Below, piece after piece: positions 11,206 to 21,539 of a stretch of 64,000 bases of DNA. The position numbers and the translations under genes were made by a program. Numbering within the stretch: position 1 is the first letter of the stretch; each line of letters begins with the position of its first letter. The notes beneath the pieces were generated by a model. It saw only the letters and a list, made by a program, of their open reading frames with translations. It was not told the origin of the DNA and did not search any database. Location of the stretch: assembly GCA_004794785.1 (NCBI GenBank), contig SJOL01010039.1:296094-360093 (forward strand). The letters are read 5' to 3'. Source of the DNA: Opisthorchis felineus (taxonomy: Eukaryota > Platyhelminthes > Trematoda > Opisthorchiida > Opisthorchiidae).

Positions 11206-11463
11206 CATCAATGAAACCAATCTATGCCGAAAAGCCTAGAAGCATCATACAGCTGTTTCATCCTTGTTGCGAATCATCAGCAGTGCGCGTTTCAAGAAAT
11301 TCTAGGAGATCCTGAGCCTGCGACATTCCGGTCAGTGGTTGAAAACTTAACCGTCTGACCACGAGCGACTGATCAGCACTGTGATTAGTTTTCACCATTC
11401 TGATTAACCTGGTTGCAGTTTGGTCCTTCAAGCTGAAGAATTTCGTCCCAAACTTCTCCTCAC
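11206..11463. mobile_element. foldback element copy
   Basis: The head ATGAAACCAATCTATGCCGA leads into the hammerhead segment (minus strand, 11241-11287) and ends CCCAAACTTCTCCTCAC, the reverse complement of the element's usual outer end. Stem I has decayed (CAGTGC against AGCATC), but CTGATGA and GATGAAACAGCTGTA are intact. Lies within an intron. Confidence 0.7.
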
Positions 11464-12898
11464 CCGTTGAAGCGACTTCAGCTAGTGTGTTGCTTGTGGC
11501 TTTGTGCGGAACTGAGCTCAGCTCGACGAACACTCATGATGTCTTGCAACAAGTGTAAGGCAATGGAGCCACTGCTAGTACCCAAAAGTCGGGTAGTATC
11601 AGTAATCCTTCCTTACAGAATGCTGGGCGGATCTCAGTATACTGCCCCGCTTCACTTCCTTTTTAGCTAGCTGCGGTCGTTTTTCGCACTTGCACACGAC
11701 GTAGCGTGGCCTCCAATATTTAGGTTTCTTTGCAAAAGCTAGCGGAAAGGCGTGTGCAACCTTACACTGTCTGTCCTGTCTCTTTACAGACCTCATTGCA
11801 GTGTTCCAATGAGGTCAGAGCAATAGCACATTGCCCCGTGGTTATCTTGAATCTTCTCTCGTTGAGTGAAAACTCTGTTATTTTGTAAATCAATATCATG
11901 GTCGTACTGTGTTGACATTTTTGAGAAGACTTACGAAGAATGAGGTCAAACGGAAAGTACACTGATTTGCTGCGGAATGACATTGGATGAGATGAGTGGG
12001 TGGACAGGACCATTTTGATCAATCACACTATGCTAATTCCTGAATCACAAAAGCCATGAATAACTCACCCGAGTGCAATACAACTAGAGTGTGTTGCAAA
12101 ATTTGCGCCGATGGTGTCGACTTCTTTGTGGACGATTTTACTCTCCTTAGCGTTACTGCGGTTCAGTAGTAAGTATCAAAACCCTAAATCATGACAGTAA
12201 TGAATATAATATTATCCACAAAATGTACTATATATTCGAAATAACATTTATTTCCGTTGCTGTTATCTGCAAGAAATCTAAAATCGCTCATCTGTATGCT
12301 GAAATATTCGTGCAAAGTTTGACCTCTAGCTTTTAGGAAGTTAATCAGACTCTTAGGGTTACATAACTTCTCATTGAGTACACAGCCGTACTGCCGATAA
12401 AATCCGGGCAGTGTTACTCAAGAAAACTAGGAATTATGTTGGTAGCTGCTAATAGTCAGAATAGCAGCGTCTGTCGGAAGAGCACTCCGAATATACTTTT
12501 TCCCAGTTTTCACTGTTCAGTGGAGCATTTCGTTTCCCTTTTTGACATTATAACTTATTCAGTTGAAAGACTTGTTAGCGTCCCATCGTTACATTTACAT
12601 GGGAAAAAACATTTGTAAACCATTTCAGATGGAAATACGGTCAAAACCCTCGGTGAGTCCTGACACGAATCGAATTTTCATTCGCAGTTGTGCTGTAGCG
12701 TAGACTCAGGTAACGTCCAAATGAACCGTATTGAGCTATGTGTGTCTTACCAGGACGTCGATAAAATGACTTCATGTGTACATGTGTTGTACGGAGCGGA
12801 TCAAATCGAGCCACGACCACCCTGGAAGGATCTTTTTATTGCGAGTCGTCATTCTATCTAAACTAGGCTTTATCAGTTTTCAAATGAAGCGAGAGATA

Positions 12899-13125
12899 GA
12901 TTCGAACTCGTCACCTTTCGTCAGTGGTTGGACAATTACCCACTCGGTCGCGAGTGGCTGAACAGTAGTATGAATAGCTCTCATTAAGGCAGGATATATC
13001 GACGCTATCATTTAGAGAAACCACGTCACGTGGTCACATGTGTGGACTGGCTCTTCGAGTGACGACTTCTCAGAAGGAAGTCTCACTCATCTTGTGAAAT
13101 TATGCTTCCTCTGAGCCACTCTTCG
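12899..13125. mobile_element. foldback family, partial copy
   Basis: TCGTCACCTTTCGTCAGTGG and GGTCGCGAGTGGCTGA match the middle of the foldback family. The following 13010-13125 (ACCACGTCACGTGGTCACAT, later CACTCATCTTGTGAAATTAT) matches 57310-57420. The ribozyme segment is missing. Confidence 0.6.
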
Positions 13126-13527
13126 ACTGATCGTAGCGTGAAGAGATCTTATACTTTTGACAGGACAAAATCCCGGTTAAAAATTACGAGATCTACTCAC
13201 ACTAAAATCACCTGTTATTTTTTACTGTTTATTTGTGTTAACAACTAGGCATGGCGAAATTCGACTTGCGTTTTTTCGTAGCAACGGTACTCTGTGACGC
13301 TCATCATAGAGAGATTATGGAACACTGTAGCTAACATTAGACTACCACGTAAGCGTGGTGTGGAGTCGGTTCACCGCGGTGAGGGTAAACGTCCAGTTCA
13401 TTGCCTTCACTACAACAAAAACTAAATGAATATTTCCCAATCGTGACCCGTTAATCAAGCATTATGATATTCCCCAAATTTTTCATCCTGATCTGATTCT
13501 GTCCAGTATACATCAGTTTGAATGTAG

Positions 13528-13690
13528 TCAGATGGTTTGACAGGCGTCTCAGCGCAAAAGTCATTACCCATCGGAATGAAAATCTATTTCTTTGACGGGG
13601 GAGGTGGACAATCAGCCTTTGGCACACCACTGAATATCCATGAAGGACTTATCGACCGTGCAACAAACTCAAGTAGCATTCTGGAAGCTG
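13528..13690 (+). CDS. exon, unnamed large gene
   Basis: The frame is open from the TAG at 13525-13527, which doubles as the likely acceptor (ATGTAG|TCA), to donor GAAGCTG|GTATCAGC. It reads KSLPIGMKIYFFDGGGGQSA, then FGTPLNIHEGLIDRATNSSS. Entry phase 0 fits the exit at 10948, and exit phase 1 fits 14139. Later acceptors in the same frame (CAG|AT at 13532, ACAG|GC near 13541) are possible. The run of four glycines after FFD is a tight turn. Family unknown. Confidence 0.65.
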
Positions 13691-14138
13691 GTATCAGCGT
13701 ACGTTGATTGCGGTATATACGAGTAACGTATTGTCGACATATGCTAACGAGATTCTCTATGAATTGCACAGGGGTGGAATCCAAAAGAGCATATTTGATG
13801 ATGGAGACTTTACACCCTATTAAAAATATGACAGGGTGCGAGACCTTCCCCAGTTTGGCAAACTAATGATCGTCAAATAGCCAGATAACTTTTTCTAGCT
13901 ATTCTTGAAACTCATGACAAACCTCATCATTGCCAAGCAGTGGACATTGAGTTTTTACAGAATCGTGACTGGTGGCAGATAGGATACTAGGAACCACAGG
14001 CCTGTTTCCAAGGCACATCAGTTCAAGTTTGACCGTTTAAACCCCTGAGGGGAAGTGCACCTGCATCCAGTTTCATCTACCTGGGTTGAATTAAGTAAGC
14101 GTTTTGTTTTGTACATTTTCGAATGTCACATTTTACAG

Positions 14139-14245
14139 CGTTCGATGTTGCGTTCAAACAACCAGGAGATACTTCCGGCCGGTGGACGTACTTTTTCGAA
14201 GACTGGTCGGTGCAGAATATCAGCCATCATGATGTGTGTTTTGGA
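14139..14245 (+). CDS. exon, unnamed large gene
   Basis: Acceptor CACATTTTACAG|CG and donor TTTGGA|GTAAGTTTTG are both near consensus. The phase-1 entry frame reads FDVAFKQPGDTSGRWTYFFE and DWSVQNISHHDVCFG; exit phase 0. Another frame is open but less protein-like. With the previous exon the junction codon is GCG (Ala). Aromatic-rich, probably a folded domain. Confidence 0.75.
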
Positions 14246-15437
14246 GTAAGTTTTGTTCATTCATAATATAGAACGAAGTACACATGCTTTTCGTAAAACA
14301 ATATAATTGACAAACAACGAGTCATGGAGAATTTTGCCCGATACGATCACTGATTGCCTTCAGCACTTCTTATGTGTCCTGGATTAGAGAGAGCAGCTGA
14401 GTTAATCGATGTCAAGAAAAATCTCTCAGACATACGGATTGCCAGTGTGTTCTTGACTATGTAGGAAGTCTCAAGCTCATATGATAAACTTTGTAAAAGC
14501 AGTTCAAAATGTCTACAATGCATCTGTTTCCCACTGGGAGAATCCTGTTCACAGAGCCAAAGGGTGGACCAACAGTCACGAATGTGCTATACCAGCTCAT
14601 CTCTGTTGGAAACTAGCCGCGATCGAATGGTATGCAAGTCAGAAGACCATTTCCAAAAGTCACTTGGACAACCAACCGACCAGAGTAATTTGTCAACAAG
14701 TTTGCCTTGTTTTTCTGTCGTTAAGTGAGTGGGATTGACACGGACTTAATTGGCCTGGTTGTTATTGATGTATTTTCACATAAACGACCGCTCCCCGTCT
14801 TATGCGCTCAGAAAATGTGGAGTCATTAGGTCACTTTACATTAGCAGCGGCCCTTCGGCTGTTCGGTATGATTTTGAATGTTGTCGCGACATGAATATTT
14901 TCATTATGTTTTAGGTGTTGTGATATCAGCATATATGCGAGCAGCTGGTAGTATGGTCTGTTCTGCTCTCATTGGTGAAAGAATAAGTTAGCTCCACAAA
15001 TATTAAGTAGTGGGCTCTTGAAAGAAAAGCTTCTTTGGAATGAATGACTTTGAGAAGAACAAGTGGAATACCTAGCGAGTAGGGCGAACTGGCAATAAAG
15101 CCAAACAATCACCCACAACTCCATAAGTCGCAAAGCCCAGCAATAGACCTTGGACCATTCGTACGTGGTCTTTCCGCACCTGTTTGTCTAAAGGTTCAAA
15201 GCGATCTATACTAAACTACAAGTTGCTGCCGTCGGAGCCTTCCAAAGAGATCTGGAGACACCTCGAACTGAATTCGAATCTCATGTTGTTCAAGTTCCAC
15301 AACAGAATTCTGATGTTGAGTACATGAGTACATGATGACATCAGTACCAGTACCCTTTTCTAGACACTGAGGAGACCTTAAAATTTCAATTGAAAGTTAA
15401 TCTTTGCTGGGTAAGGTCACTTTTAGCTGAAAGGATG

Positions 15438-15600
15438 AGAAGTGTGCAACTTTTTCATCTATTTGGGAATCATCAGTAGAATGGGTGTCATAGTCTCTGG
15501 GGTGGTGTTAGCTCGGCCAGTGGTCAACAAGCACACAGACTAGATATAGCGCCCGCAACGTTCAGTTACGCAGCCCACATCACGTGATCCAATATTGATT
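15438..15600. mobile_element. foldback family, fragment
   Basis: CATCTATTTGGGAATCATCA and TTAGCTCGGCCAGTGGTCAA match the ribozyme segment and the middle of the family. The minus strand at 15442-15480 keeps CTGATGATTCCCAAATAGATGAAA. The outer ends are not recognisable. Confidence 0.5.
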
Positions 15601-15639
15601 GGCCCCATGACTAGCGACTTTTCACACGGGAGATCCAGA

Positions 15640-16780
15640 GGACATGTAAGATTACTCAGTTCGTATCTCCTATTTTGTGCTTAACTCCACATTTTACCGA
15701 CATATTGATGGAGTTGCTATGGGCTTTCCTTTGATACCCTGTTGTGTGACAATCTTATGAGCAAACTTGGGCTTAGCAGACTGAATAAGGAGAGTAGACG
15801 TACCCGATTTTGTCGACGGCGTGTAGATAGTTTTACGCTTGTATCAAACATCTTTGAGACAGGTGCCCTCCAGGCAATTTTAGCGAAGCGCACTCCTCCA
15901 GCCAGTATACTTGTGAAACTGAAACGCAGCCCACTTATTGGAGGTTAAATTAGTCAGAATATCCAAGGGTTAACTTCAGAGAGCCCATGTGGACAGTGCA
16001 GTACAGAAACCTCCTTAGTTCTGCGTTACTGAGGCAGTAATTAACTCTGATTTACCTTCTGGGGAACCGAGCAAGACAAACCTGCTCTGCGGATACACTG
16101 AACCCTGAACTGAAGCATATTGCCAACATACTCAGCGCTAATGGGTTCCAGAGAGATTTATAGCCGATAATATGTCTGAGCGTCCTTTCCAACCGTCTTC
16201 CACAACAGTTGCAAATAAGCTAACTTGCCTGAGTTTACCCTTTTAAGACAACCTGTCGACAGAAGCAGTCAATTCCCGCTTGTTTCAGTCATTACAGCGC
16301 ACGATCCTTGCTGCACCTGCCCGTTCTTGGTTTACAACCAAAATTTTACCCAACTTAAACCTCAGATTCAAGGTGCCAGTCCTCAAACGGGATACGGTTG
16401 TGTATTGCTTCACCTGCTGTTGTCCAGCGGAATATGTTGGACTCACGGCACGGCAACCTGCTAAACGGATAACTGAGCATCTCTTGCAGAAACATCACGA
16501 GACTCAGTAGTCAGTCAGAGCCTCGTCTGCATCACATATCATTGACAGCGGTCACCAAAAAAAGTAGTTTCACTTTATATACCGAATGCCTAATAGACCT
16601 TCAGTATTTATCCAACGATGTGGCTTTACTACAGCCGAAGCAGTTGCAGTGCGGTTGCAGTACCATGATGGGAAAAGCCATTCGTACGAGCTCTGAGCCT
16701 GTCCTGGTCATGTGGCACGAATTGATCAACCCGGTAGGCCAACGGCCCTCTAGACCATCTTACAACATCTAATTATACGA
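15640..16780 (+). pseudogene. Penelope-like element relic, RT + GIY-YIG
   Basis: With several frame changes and stops, the plus strand preserves the order of a Penelope-like polyprotein. First comes the RT palm (HIDGVAMGFPL near 15700, MSKLG, then RVDSFTLV at about 15821 where YVDDT is expected). A linker with ELKHIANILSANGFQRDL follows near 16110. Last is a GIY-YIG-type domain (RDTVVYCFTCCCPAEYVGLT, RQPAKRITEHL at 16380-16490). Penelope-like elements are single-ORF retroelements with this RT plus GIY-YIG layout. This copy is dead. It lies in the intron between 14245 and 17463. Confidence 0.75.
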
Positions 16781-16880
16781 GACTGAAAACCAGTTGTCTA
16801 TGTTTCCGCGTTTTTAACTTAGTAAGCAATACTGGCCGTTTATTCCATTATTTCTGTTTACTTTAACCATCAGATATGTG

Positions 16881-16910
16881 CTGACCTGATGACTAGATCT
16901 CGAAAACACC
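16881..16910 (+). ncRNA. possible hammerhead remnant downstream of Penelope relic
   Basis: CTGACCTGATGACTAGATCT then CGAAAACACC holds both conserved boxes (CUGAUGA, GAAA) at about the right spacing, 100 nt after the relic's coding end. Stem II pairs poorly and no GUH cleavage site or stem I is clear, so this is only suggestive. Confidence 0.3.
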
Positions 16911-16989
16911 AATTTTCATCACTCTATGTTGTTGTTGGAACTATGGGAATATTCAGGTTATTTTGTACGTGCCTTCTTCGCAGCATTTG

Positions 16990-17177
16990 GTAACATTCGT
17001 TCAGCTGTAGCACCCTTTCGGTGCCTAACTGCCATGCCACCAGAAGGAAGCATGAGAGCCGCGATACTGGCAGGTTGCCCAAGCCTAGACAAGGGAATTC
17101 GAGAGGCAGAGGTCGGGTTCGAACCACGGACTTTCTGGTCAGTAAATTCGCGCTCTAACTGCTGAGCCATCTCGCCC
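16990..17177 (-). repeat. tRNA-derived SINE
   Basis: The minus strand begins GGGCGAGATGGCTCAGCAGT (A-box-like TGGCTCAGCAG), with B box GGTTCGAACCC at 17115-17125. A non-tRNA tail follows (GGGCAACCTGCC..., GGTGGCATGGCAGTTAGGCA, GAAAGGGTGC). The same element is at 51352-51538. Both open frames through it are artefacts. Confidence 0.8.
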
Positions 17178-17462
17178 ATTGGGTAACATTCACTTCGGAG
17201 TAGAATACAGGAAGATTAAACCAAATGCTGCCTGTTTTTTTCAAACGAATTAGAGTGCCACTGTGACGTTCCTAAGGTCGGGTAAGTTAAGATAATTGAA
17301 CCCGAAGCTCACATCTGCTGTCTTTTTTTCCACATACCCTCTGGGGTACAGATATGAAACGCACTTCAAAAAGCTTTGTTCTGACCGGCTGCTATTAGAA
17401 TCATATTATTCATGCTGGTAAACCATGCCTAATGAGCACCTTCCGTTTGCATTTCTTTTCAG

Positions 17463-17679
17463 TTTCATCAAATGAAGAAACAGCTGACAGATAGGTTTCG
17501 TCAATTTCCTTTCTTGTTCTGCGGTTCGACTTCAAAGGGACAAGCAGCAGTAAAGCTTTATTTCGATGCTAGCAATCTGGATACCCAAAGGCTGTCCATG
17601 GATTGTCACGCGAAGGATTTGGAGTCTATCCTAAACCATCGAATCAGTGCGTCATCTCAACATTTGGTCTCAGTTACTG
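17463..17679 (+). CDS. exon, unnamed large gene
   Basis: The acceptor is textbook (GCATTTCTTTTCAG|TTT) and the donor strong (GTTACTG|GTGAGTTG). It holds 72 codons plus one base (entry 0, exit 1). It reads FHQMKKQLTDRFRQFPFLFC, then KGQAAVKLYFDASNLDTQRL and LVSVT. The repeated pattern of hydrophobic strands (FPFLFCGS, AAVKLYFD, HLVSVT) suggests a C2-like or Ig-like beta sandwich; this is a weak inference. The phase fits 14245 before and 18529 after. Confidence 0.8.
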
Positions 17680-18528
17680 GTGAGTTGCTGGGGTTTATAA
17701 CAATGGATGTATAATAATAATTATTATTATCAATAGGGAAAAGGGGTCGGACAAACTCCAATTTACGAATCAAAACTATGCACGAGTCCGTGTTTTGAGA
17801 AAGGCTTGAGTATTACACTTCTACTCGATGAAAATCCGCTCATGCGATCAATTAAACTAGTGTTGGGGAGGTAGTGTATTCGGAATCTATGCGCCTGTCG
17901 TGTGGAAGCTTTGCTCCATTAAAAGTTGGCCTCTTTGATTCGTTCACATGCCTCTCAATCAAACAGATATTTTTTGGTTACTTCGGGTTGAAATTTATAT
18001 TCCTAATTGTCAGCGTAGCAAGAAAATTGATATATCTTATGCTGGAATATCATCTCACCCATGCGTGTAGCCAAAGTTCAATGTTAGATTTGGCGGGGTC
18101 AAGCCACATGATATGAATACCGTTATTACATTTACTACTTTAAGTGTTGTCCAAGAAATGGTTCTTCGCTTAACCATTCGTGACATCTGTCTTTCATTTA
18201 AGCTGTGACAAACCTATTTTCAAAAATGCACTCCGACTTTCCTGTCTGTCGTCCGAAGTTTACATGTTGTGTCGGTTAGCTTCATCGTTGTCTGATTGGC
18301 TGTATGTGTAAGTCCAAACTCGGAGAGGTCATGGGAGCTAATAGAAAAGCTTAAGGACGATCGGTTGAGTAGGTCAACGTTGGAATTTTAGCCTTTTGAA
18401 CAACAAACCAACTCACTCACAATCAGCATAGACTTATTTCCCGAAGCACCCGAGCGGGCTTATCGATCCACCAAAGTAGTGGCTCGATTGCCTATCCTGA
18501 GTATCTGCTGGTGCTCACCAGATCAGAG

Positions 18529-18650
18529 GATTGCGCTTGTCCGATGCTGAGCGAAACTTACGTGTGCACGAGTTGTCAGATGCTATTGACCAGGATGAGC
18601 TGACTGTCACACTTGAGGGGATTGAGGTCCGTGCTGTCGTACTCTCACTG
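18529..18650 (+). CDS. exon, unnamed large gene
   Basis: It reads LRLSDAERNLRVHELSDAID, then TVTLEGIEVRAVVLSL, to donor CTCACTG|GTTAGTAC (exit 0). To join 17679 (exit 1) the acceptor is GATCAGAG|GA at 18529. The better-looking ACCAG|ATC at 18522 is in the same reading frame but would need a phase-0 partner. It is followed by a 34-nt intron. Confidence 0.7.
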
Positions 18651-18684
18651 GTTAGTACGTGTAGCGTAAAATATACTTTTCTAG

Positions 18685-18756
18685 GAAACCCAACGATGTG
18701 TGGGCGTGTTTGAGTGGAGCAAATTAGGATACAGCGACCGGTCGGCTATCCGCGAG
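18685..18756 (+). CDS. exon, unnamed large gene
   Basis: Exactly 24 codons (phase 0 to 0) between TATACTTTTCTAG|GAA and CGCGAG|GTATGATT. It reads ETQRCVGVFEWSKLGYSDRS. Flanked by introns of 34 nt (18651-18684) and 31 nt (18757-18787), sizes typical of flatworm small introns. Without splicing, the upstream frame would hit a stop at 18712-18714, so the small introns are needed. Confidence 0.75.
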
Positions 18757-18787
18757 GTATGATTTTTGAATTCGTCCTGGTTTACAG

Positions 18788-18867
18788 AAGCATGCTATTA
18801 AAATAAACGATTCGTTGGACTTAATGAAGCTTCTCCTCTGTGTCAAAATTTCACGGGCAGTGTTGCG
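18788..18867 (+). CDS. exon, unnamed large gene
   Basis: Acceptor GTCCTGGTTTACAG|AAG; phase 0 frame reads KHAIKINDSLDLMKLLLCVK, then ISRAVL. Two donors give the same exit phase 2: TTGCG|GTATAG (used here, 50-nt intron) or ACCTC|GTAAAC after 18888 (29-nt intron, adding seven residues). DLMKLLLCVKISRA resembles the first strand of a C2 domain, but calcium-binding aspartates cannot be placed. Confidence 0.7.
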
Positions 18868-18917
18868 GTATAGTGCTAGTGGGACCTCGTAAACTGACGG
18901 CATTCATCAAATTACAG

Positions 18918-19011
18918 CGCGCACTTGGATTTTACTAGAAGATTCAGTCGGTTCACGATCGATTGGAGTGACTTTTCCAAGCACGAATGTTCCGTAGAAT
19001 GTTATTACGAG
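18918..19011 (+). CDS. exon, unnamed large gene
   Basis: Acceptor CATCAAATTACAG|C (phase 2) and donor TTACGAG|GTGAGGTTT. It reads AHLDFTRRFSRFTIDWSDFS, then KHECSVECYYE. If the donor is not used, the frame goes on only 9 more codons to a TGA at 19039, so this could also be a C-terminus. Four exons within 480 nt make this the densest coding stretch in the window. Confidence 0.7.
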
Positions 19012-19146
19012 GTGAGGTTTCCCGATCAAGAGCACTTACTGTTTAATTGATACCAACGCACATTTAATCAGCAAATGAACTGGACGGTTTGATCCTACAT
19101 TTGTGGTATTCGAATTTTTTAAAATACTCATTGTTGAACTATTTAG

Positions 19147-19284
19147 TTGCCTGGCTTCTATTCGACTACTGAGAACTACCTCAGCTCACGGTGTCGGTTT
19201 CTTAGAAGAGCCCCCATAAAAACGTTTACTTGCACTGCTTTCTCAGCTTACGCCCTACCACAGTTCAAGTCATGCACGTCTTGA
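19147..19284 (+). CDS. exon candidate, end uncertain
   Basis: Acceptor TTGTTGAACTATTTAG|TTG after a T-rich tract. The phase 0 frame (fits exit 0 at 19011) reads LPGFYSTTENYLSSRCRFLR and continues to a TGA at 19282-19284. No good internal donor is visible, so it may be a terminal exon or chance. Confidence 0.3.
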   Translation: MPGFYSTTENYLSSRCRFLRRAPIKTFTCTAFSAYALPQFKSCTS

Positions 19285-19620
19285 TTTGGTTCACCCATCG
19301 GCCGGTTAGTTAGTACAGAGGGCATTTACCCACAAGCCAAAGCCAACGTGATGGGTGGTTCAAAAACTATCACGGGAGAAGGACAAACAGACAGAGTCAC
19401 GTGACCGTTACCCCAAAAGCGAGAGTCTCAGCCCCTCCCGATGACTGTTGGTTCAGTGAGGTAGGCCTTTGAATTTGAAGTGCTGCTTAAGCGGGCAGCA
19501 CTTCGCACTCCGAGTCTGTCGCCCGTCCACCTTTTCGCTTTCTGCCCTCAGTGAATAAATGGCTAGGTTCATGCGAGCCATCTTTGACGCTTTCGTCTGT
19601 TATTGGGAAGAAAATTGTGA
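19285..19620. other. non-coding, AATAAA-containing
   Basis: This tract contains AATAAA at 19552-19557 and a small hairpin (AAGTGCTGC...GCAGCACTT, 19478-19504). It may be a 3' untranslated region or a solo repeat of a retroelement. No second copy was seen in the window. Confidence 0.25.
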
Positions 19621-20269
19621 AACACAAGTCCCACAATAGACAACATCGAAAACAGCATTATTTCTGGGGCACGTTTCACTGCAAGACACAACACAAAAGT
19701 ATGATTACTTGAGATGAAAAGAACTGAAATCCCCATCTTTTTAATCGTGATACTGATTGTAAATTGAGTTGCATCTGAGTGAATCCGAAAATCTCGATTT
19801 TCTGCTATCCTAATACTGAAGGAAGTGAAATGGATAGTCCGACTGTGGATGAGATTGAGTGAGGTGGGAGAGATTAACTGAGAACATCTTAGGTTACGTG
19901 GAAATATTTTGCAATGTTAAATTGACTCTGGCACTTGATGCAGGTGGGAGATGCAAAATGGCACATATCGCACGCAAGTTACCTTGAAGTGTCCTGGACT
20001 ATATCTTCCAAATTATGGTAGTTGATTTTCGCATGTTTAGACTACTTACGTTTCCTTATTTTTCGCGTTATACACGTGTGAGTCTTGCCTGACTTGGCTT
20101 GTGAGCGGCTTAGTCAACCAGAATGCCGGCGTCTGTGCGCATCGCATGCCATTCACTACTGAAAAAACGCCTACTGTGGAAACCCTGCGAAACACCGGAA
20201 GCGAACTCTCAGTGAGAAGACAGTGAAACCATTTACGAGGATAGCTTCTGTTGGCACCCGGTGATACAT

Positions 20270-20281
20270 ATAAATATATAT

Positions 20282-20323
<42 letters not shown>
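20270..20323. repeat. TA dinucleotide microsatellite
   Basis: A run of about 20 uninterrupted AT units within an AT-only stretch, followed by non-repetitive sequence from 20324. Confidence 0.95.
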
Positions 20324-20324
<1 letters not shown>

Positions 20325-20429
20325 TAACTTTCGCAGGTGTCTCTCTAGGCCTTCAGCATCATCAACCTCACCTGGGCTATTAGTTCATCAAGTGATTTGG
20401 CGACACACACATGCGTCGATCGTGACACA

Positions 20430-21290
20430 TACCTCGTAATCTGCCTAACCAGCACATTGAGCCAGACCTTCCACCATTGTTCATGTTTCCTATGCTATCA
20501 GGCAGTTGTCATGCGATCCAGAGAACGCTATCGCTAGACCTAAACACCACAATGTATGATATGCCAACTGACAAGGGTAATTTTGAACTACTCGTCTGTC
20601 CATGCGGAGTCAGTACTCGCTAGTACTGCCTCATCAATGTTTAACCGAGCAAGGTTCCTGGGCACAGAAAAAGTTGGTCGCACAGCGGCGAAAAATGAGG
20701 TAAAGAACAAACTTCCGGGTAGTGGATATCCAGAATGATCAGAAAAAGTGTTGGTACCGGTGGCGAAATCCAACAGCGGATGGATTAGGACTGCTGTTAT
20801 TCCATACAAACCAGGGACATCCGAAAGCATTCAATGGATTTTGAACACGACTTATATAAGAGTAGTTTTACAGAAGGGAAACGCTCTCCATTCTGCACTG
20901 GCGAAATTGAAGGATCGTCTCCCGGTTAACAGAATCAGGGACTGTGTCTACAAAATTAAATGCGACGACTGCATTAGGGCCCATATAGGATAGATGGCCA
21001 GGGAACTTCACACAATAATCGGAGAGCACCGGAGAAAAATAGACAGGCCGCCGAGAAAGGCAGATGAATATCGAACGTTACTGAAAGATTCAGAAATAGG
21101 GGGACATACATTGGACATAAATACAAAATAGATTTAGAAAATGTAGAGGTTTTGAGGCTGGAACTAGGCTTTACGCCACAGAGACTGATGGCGAGGGCGG
21201 TGGAAATCGCCAAGCATCCCAGTGTCAATGGAGTAGAACGCGTAAAACTGGCAAGCGTGTGGATGACGGCTTTACATCGGTCGAGCTGAC
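20430..21290 (+). pseudogene. Penelope-like element relic, C-terminal part
   Basis: Fragments in order are FNRARFLGTEKVG (20640), then AVIPYKPGTSESIQWILN, LKDRLPVNRIRDCVYKIKCD (20790-20990), then ARELHTIIGEHRRKIDRPP and ADEYRTLLKDSE after a frame break. This is the linker and GIY-YIG part of a Penelope-like element: the CVYKIKC-DC...-IG motif sits where GIY-YIG nucleases have their first conserved strand. There are stops at 20991 and beyond. It differs in sequence from the 15.6-kb copy and so is a separate subfamily. Confidence 0.75.
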
Positions 21291-21539
21291 ACGTGGTGGT
21301 GTGCGGTTATCGGAAAGAATCAGCTGAGATCTGAAGTTCATGAACCAAATCGACCAAGAATTCCACTATGTCTTAACCACCGCAGCCCACCCAACTAAGC
21401 TACTGTAGAAATTACAGGCCCACACAGACCACCAAAATTTAGCGGTGGCATCCAAGGTAAGTCAGCAACTGAAGCGTGTTGATCCGGATGCTCAAGAAAA
21501 CAAGCCCCCAAACAATCGAGCGTCAGATTTGGGCAACCA

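Noticed and set aside
17115..17177. Apparent tRNA gene (A and B boxes)
   Set aside because: No cloverleaf; followed by a conserved non-tRNA tail and present twice, so it is a SINE.
17463..18867. Assigning the large gene to CEP120/C2CD3-type centriolar C2 proteins
   Set aside because: Only a general beta-strand pattern supports this; no diagnostic motif could be matched, so no name is given.
19285..19620. Solo LTR of a Gypsy-type element
   Set aside because: AATAAA and a hairpin are present, but no TG...CA ends, no target-site duplication and no second copy were found.
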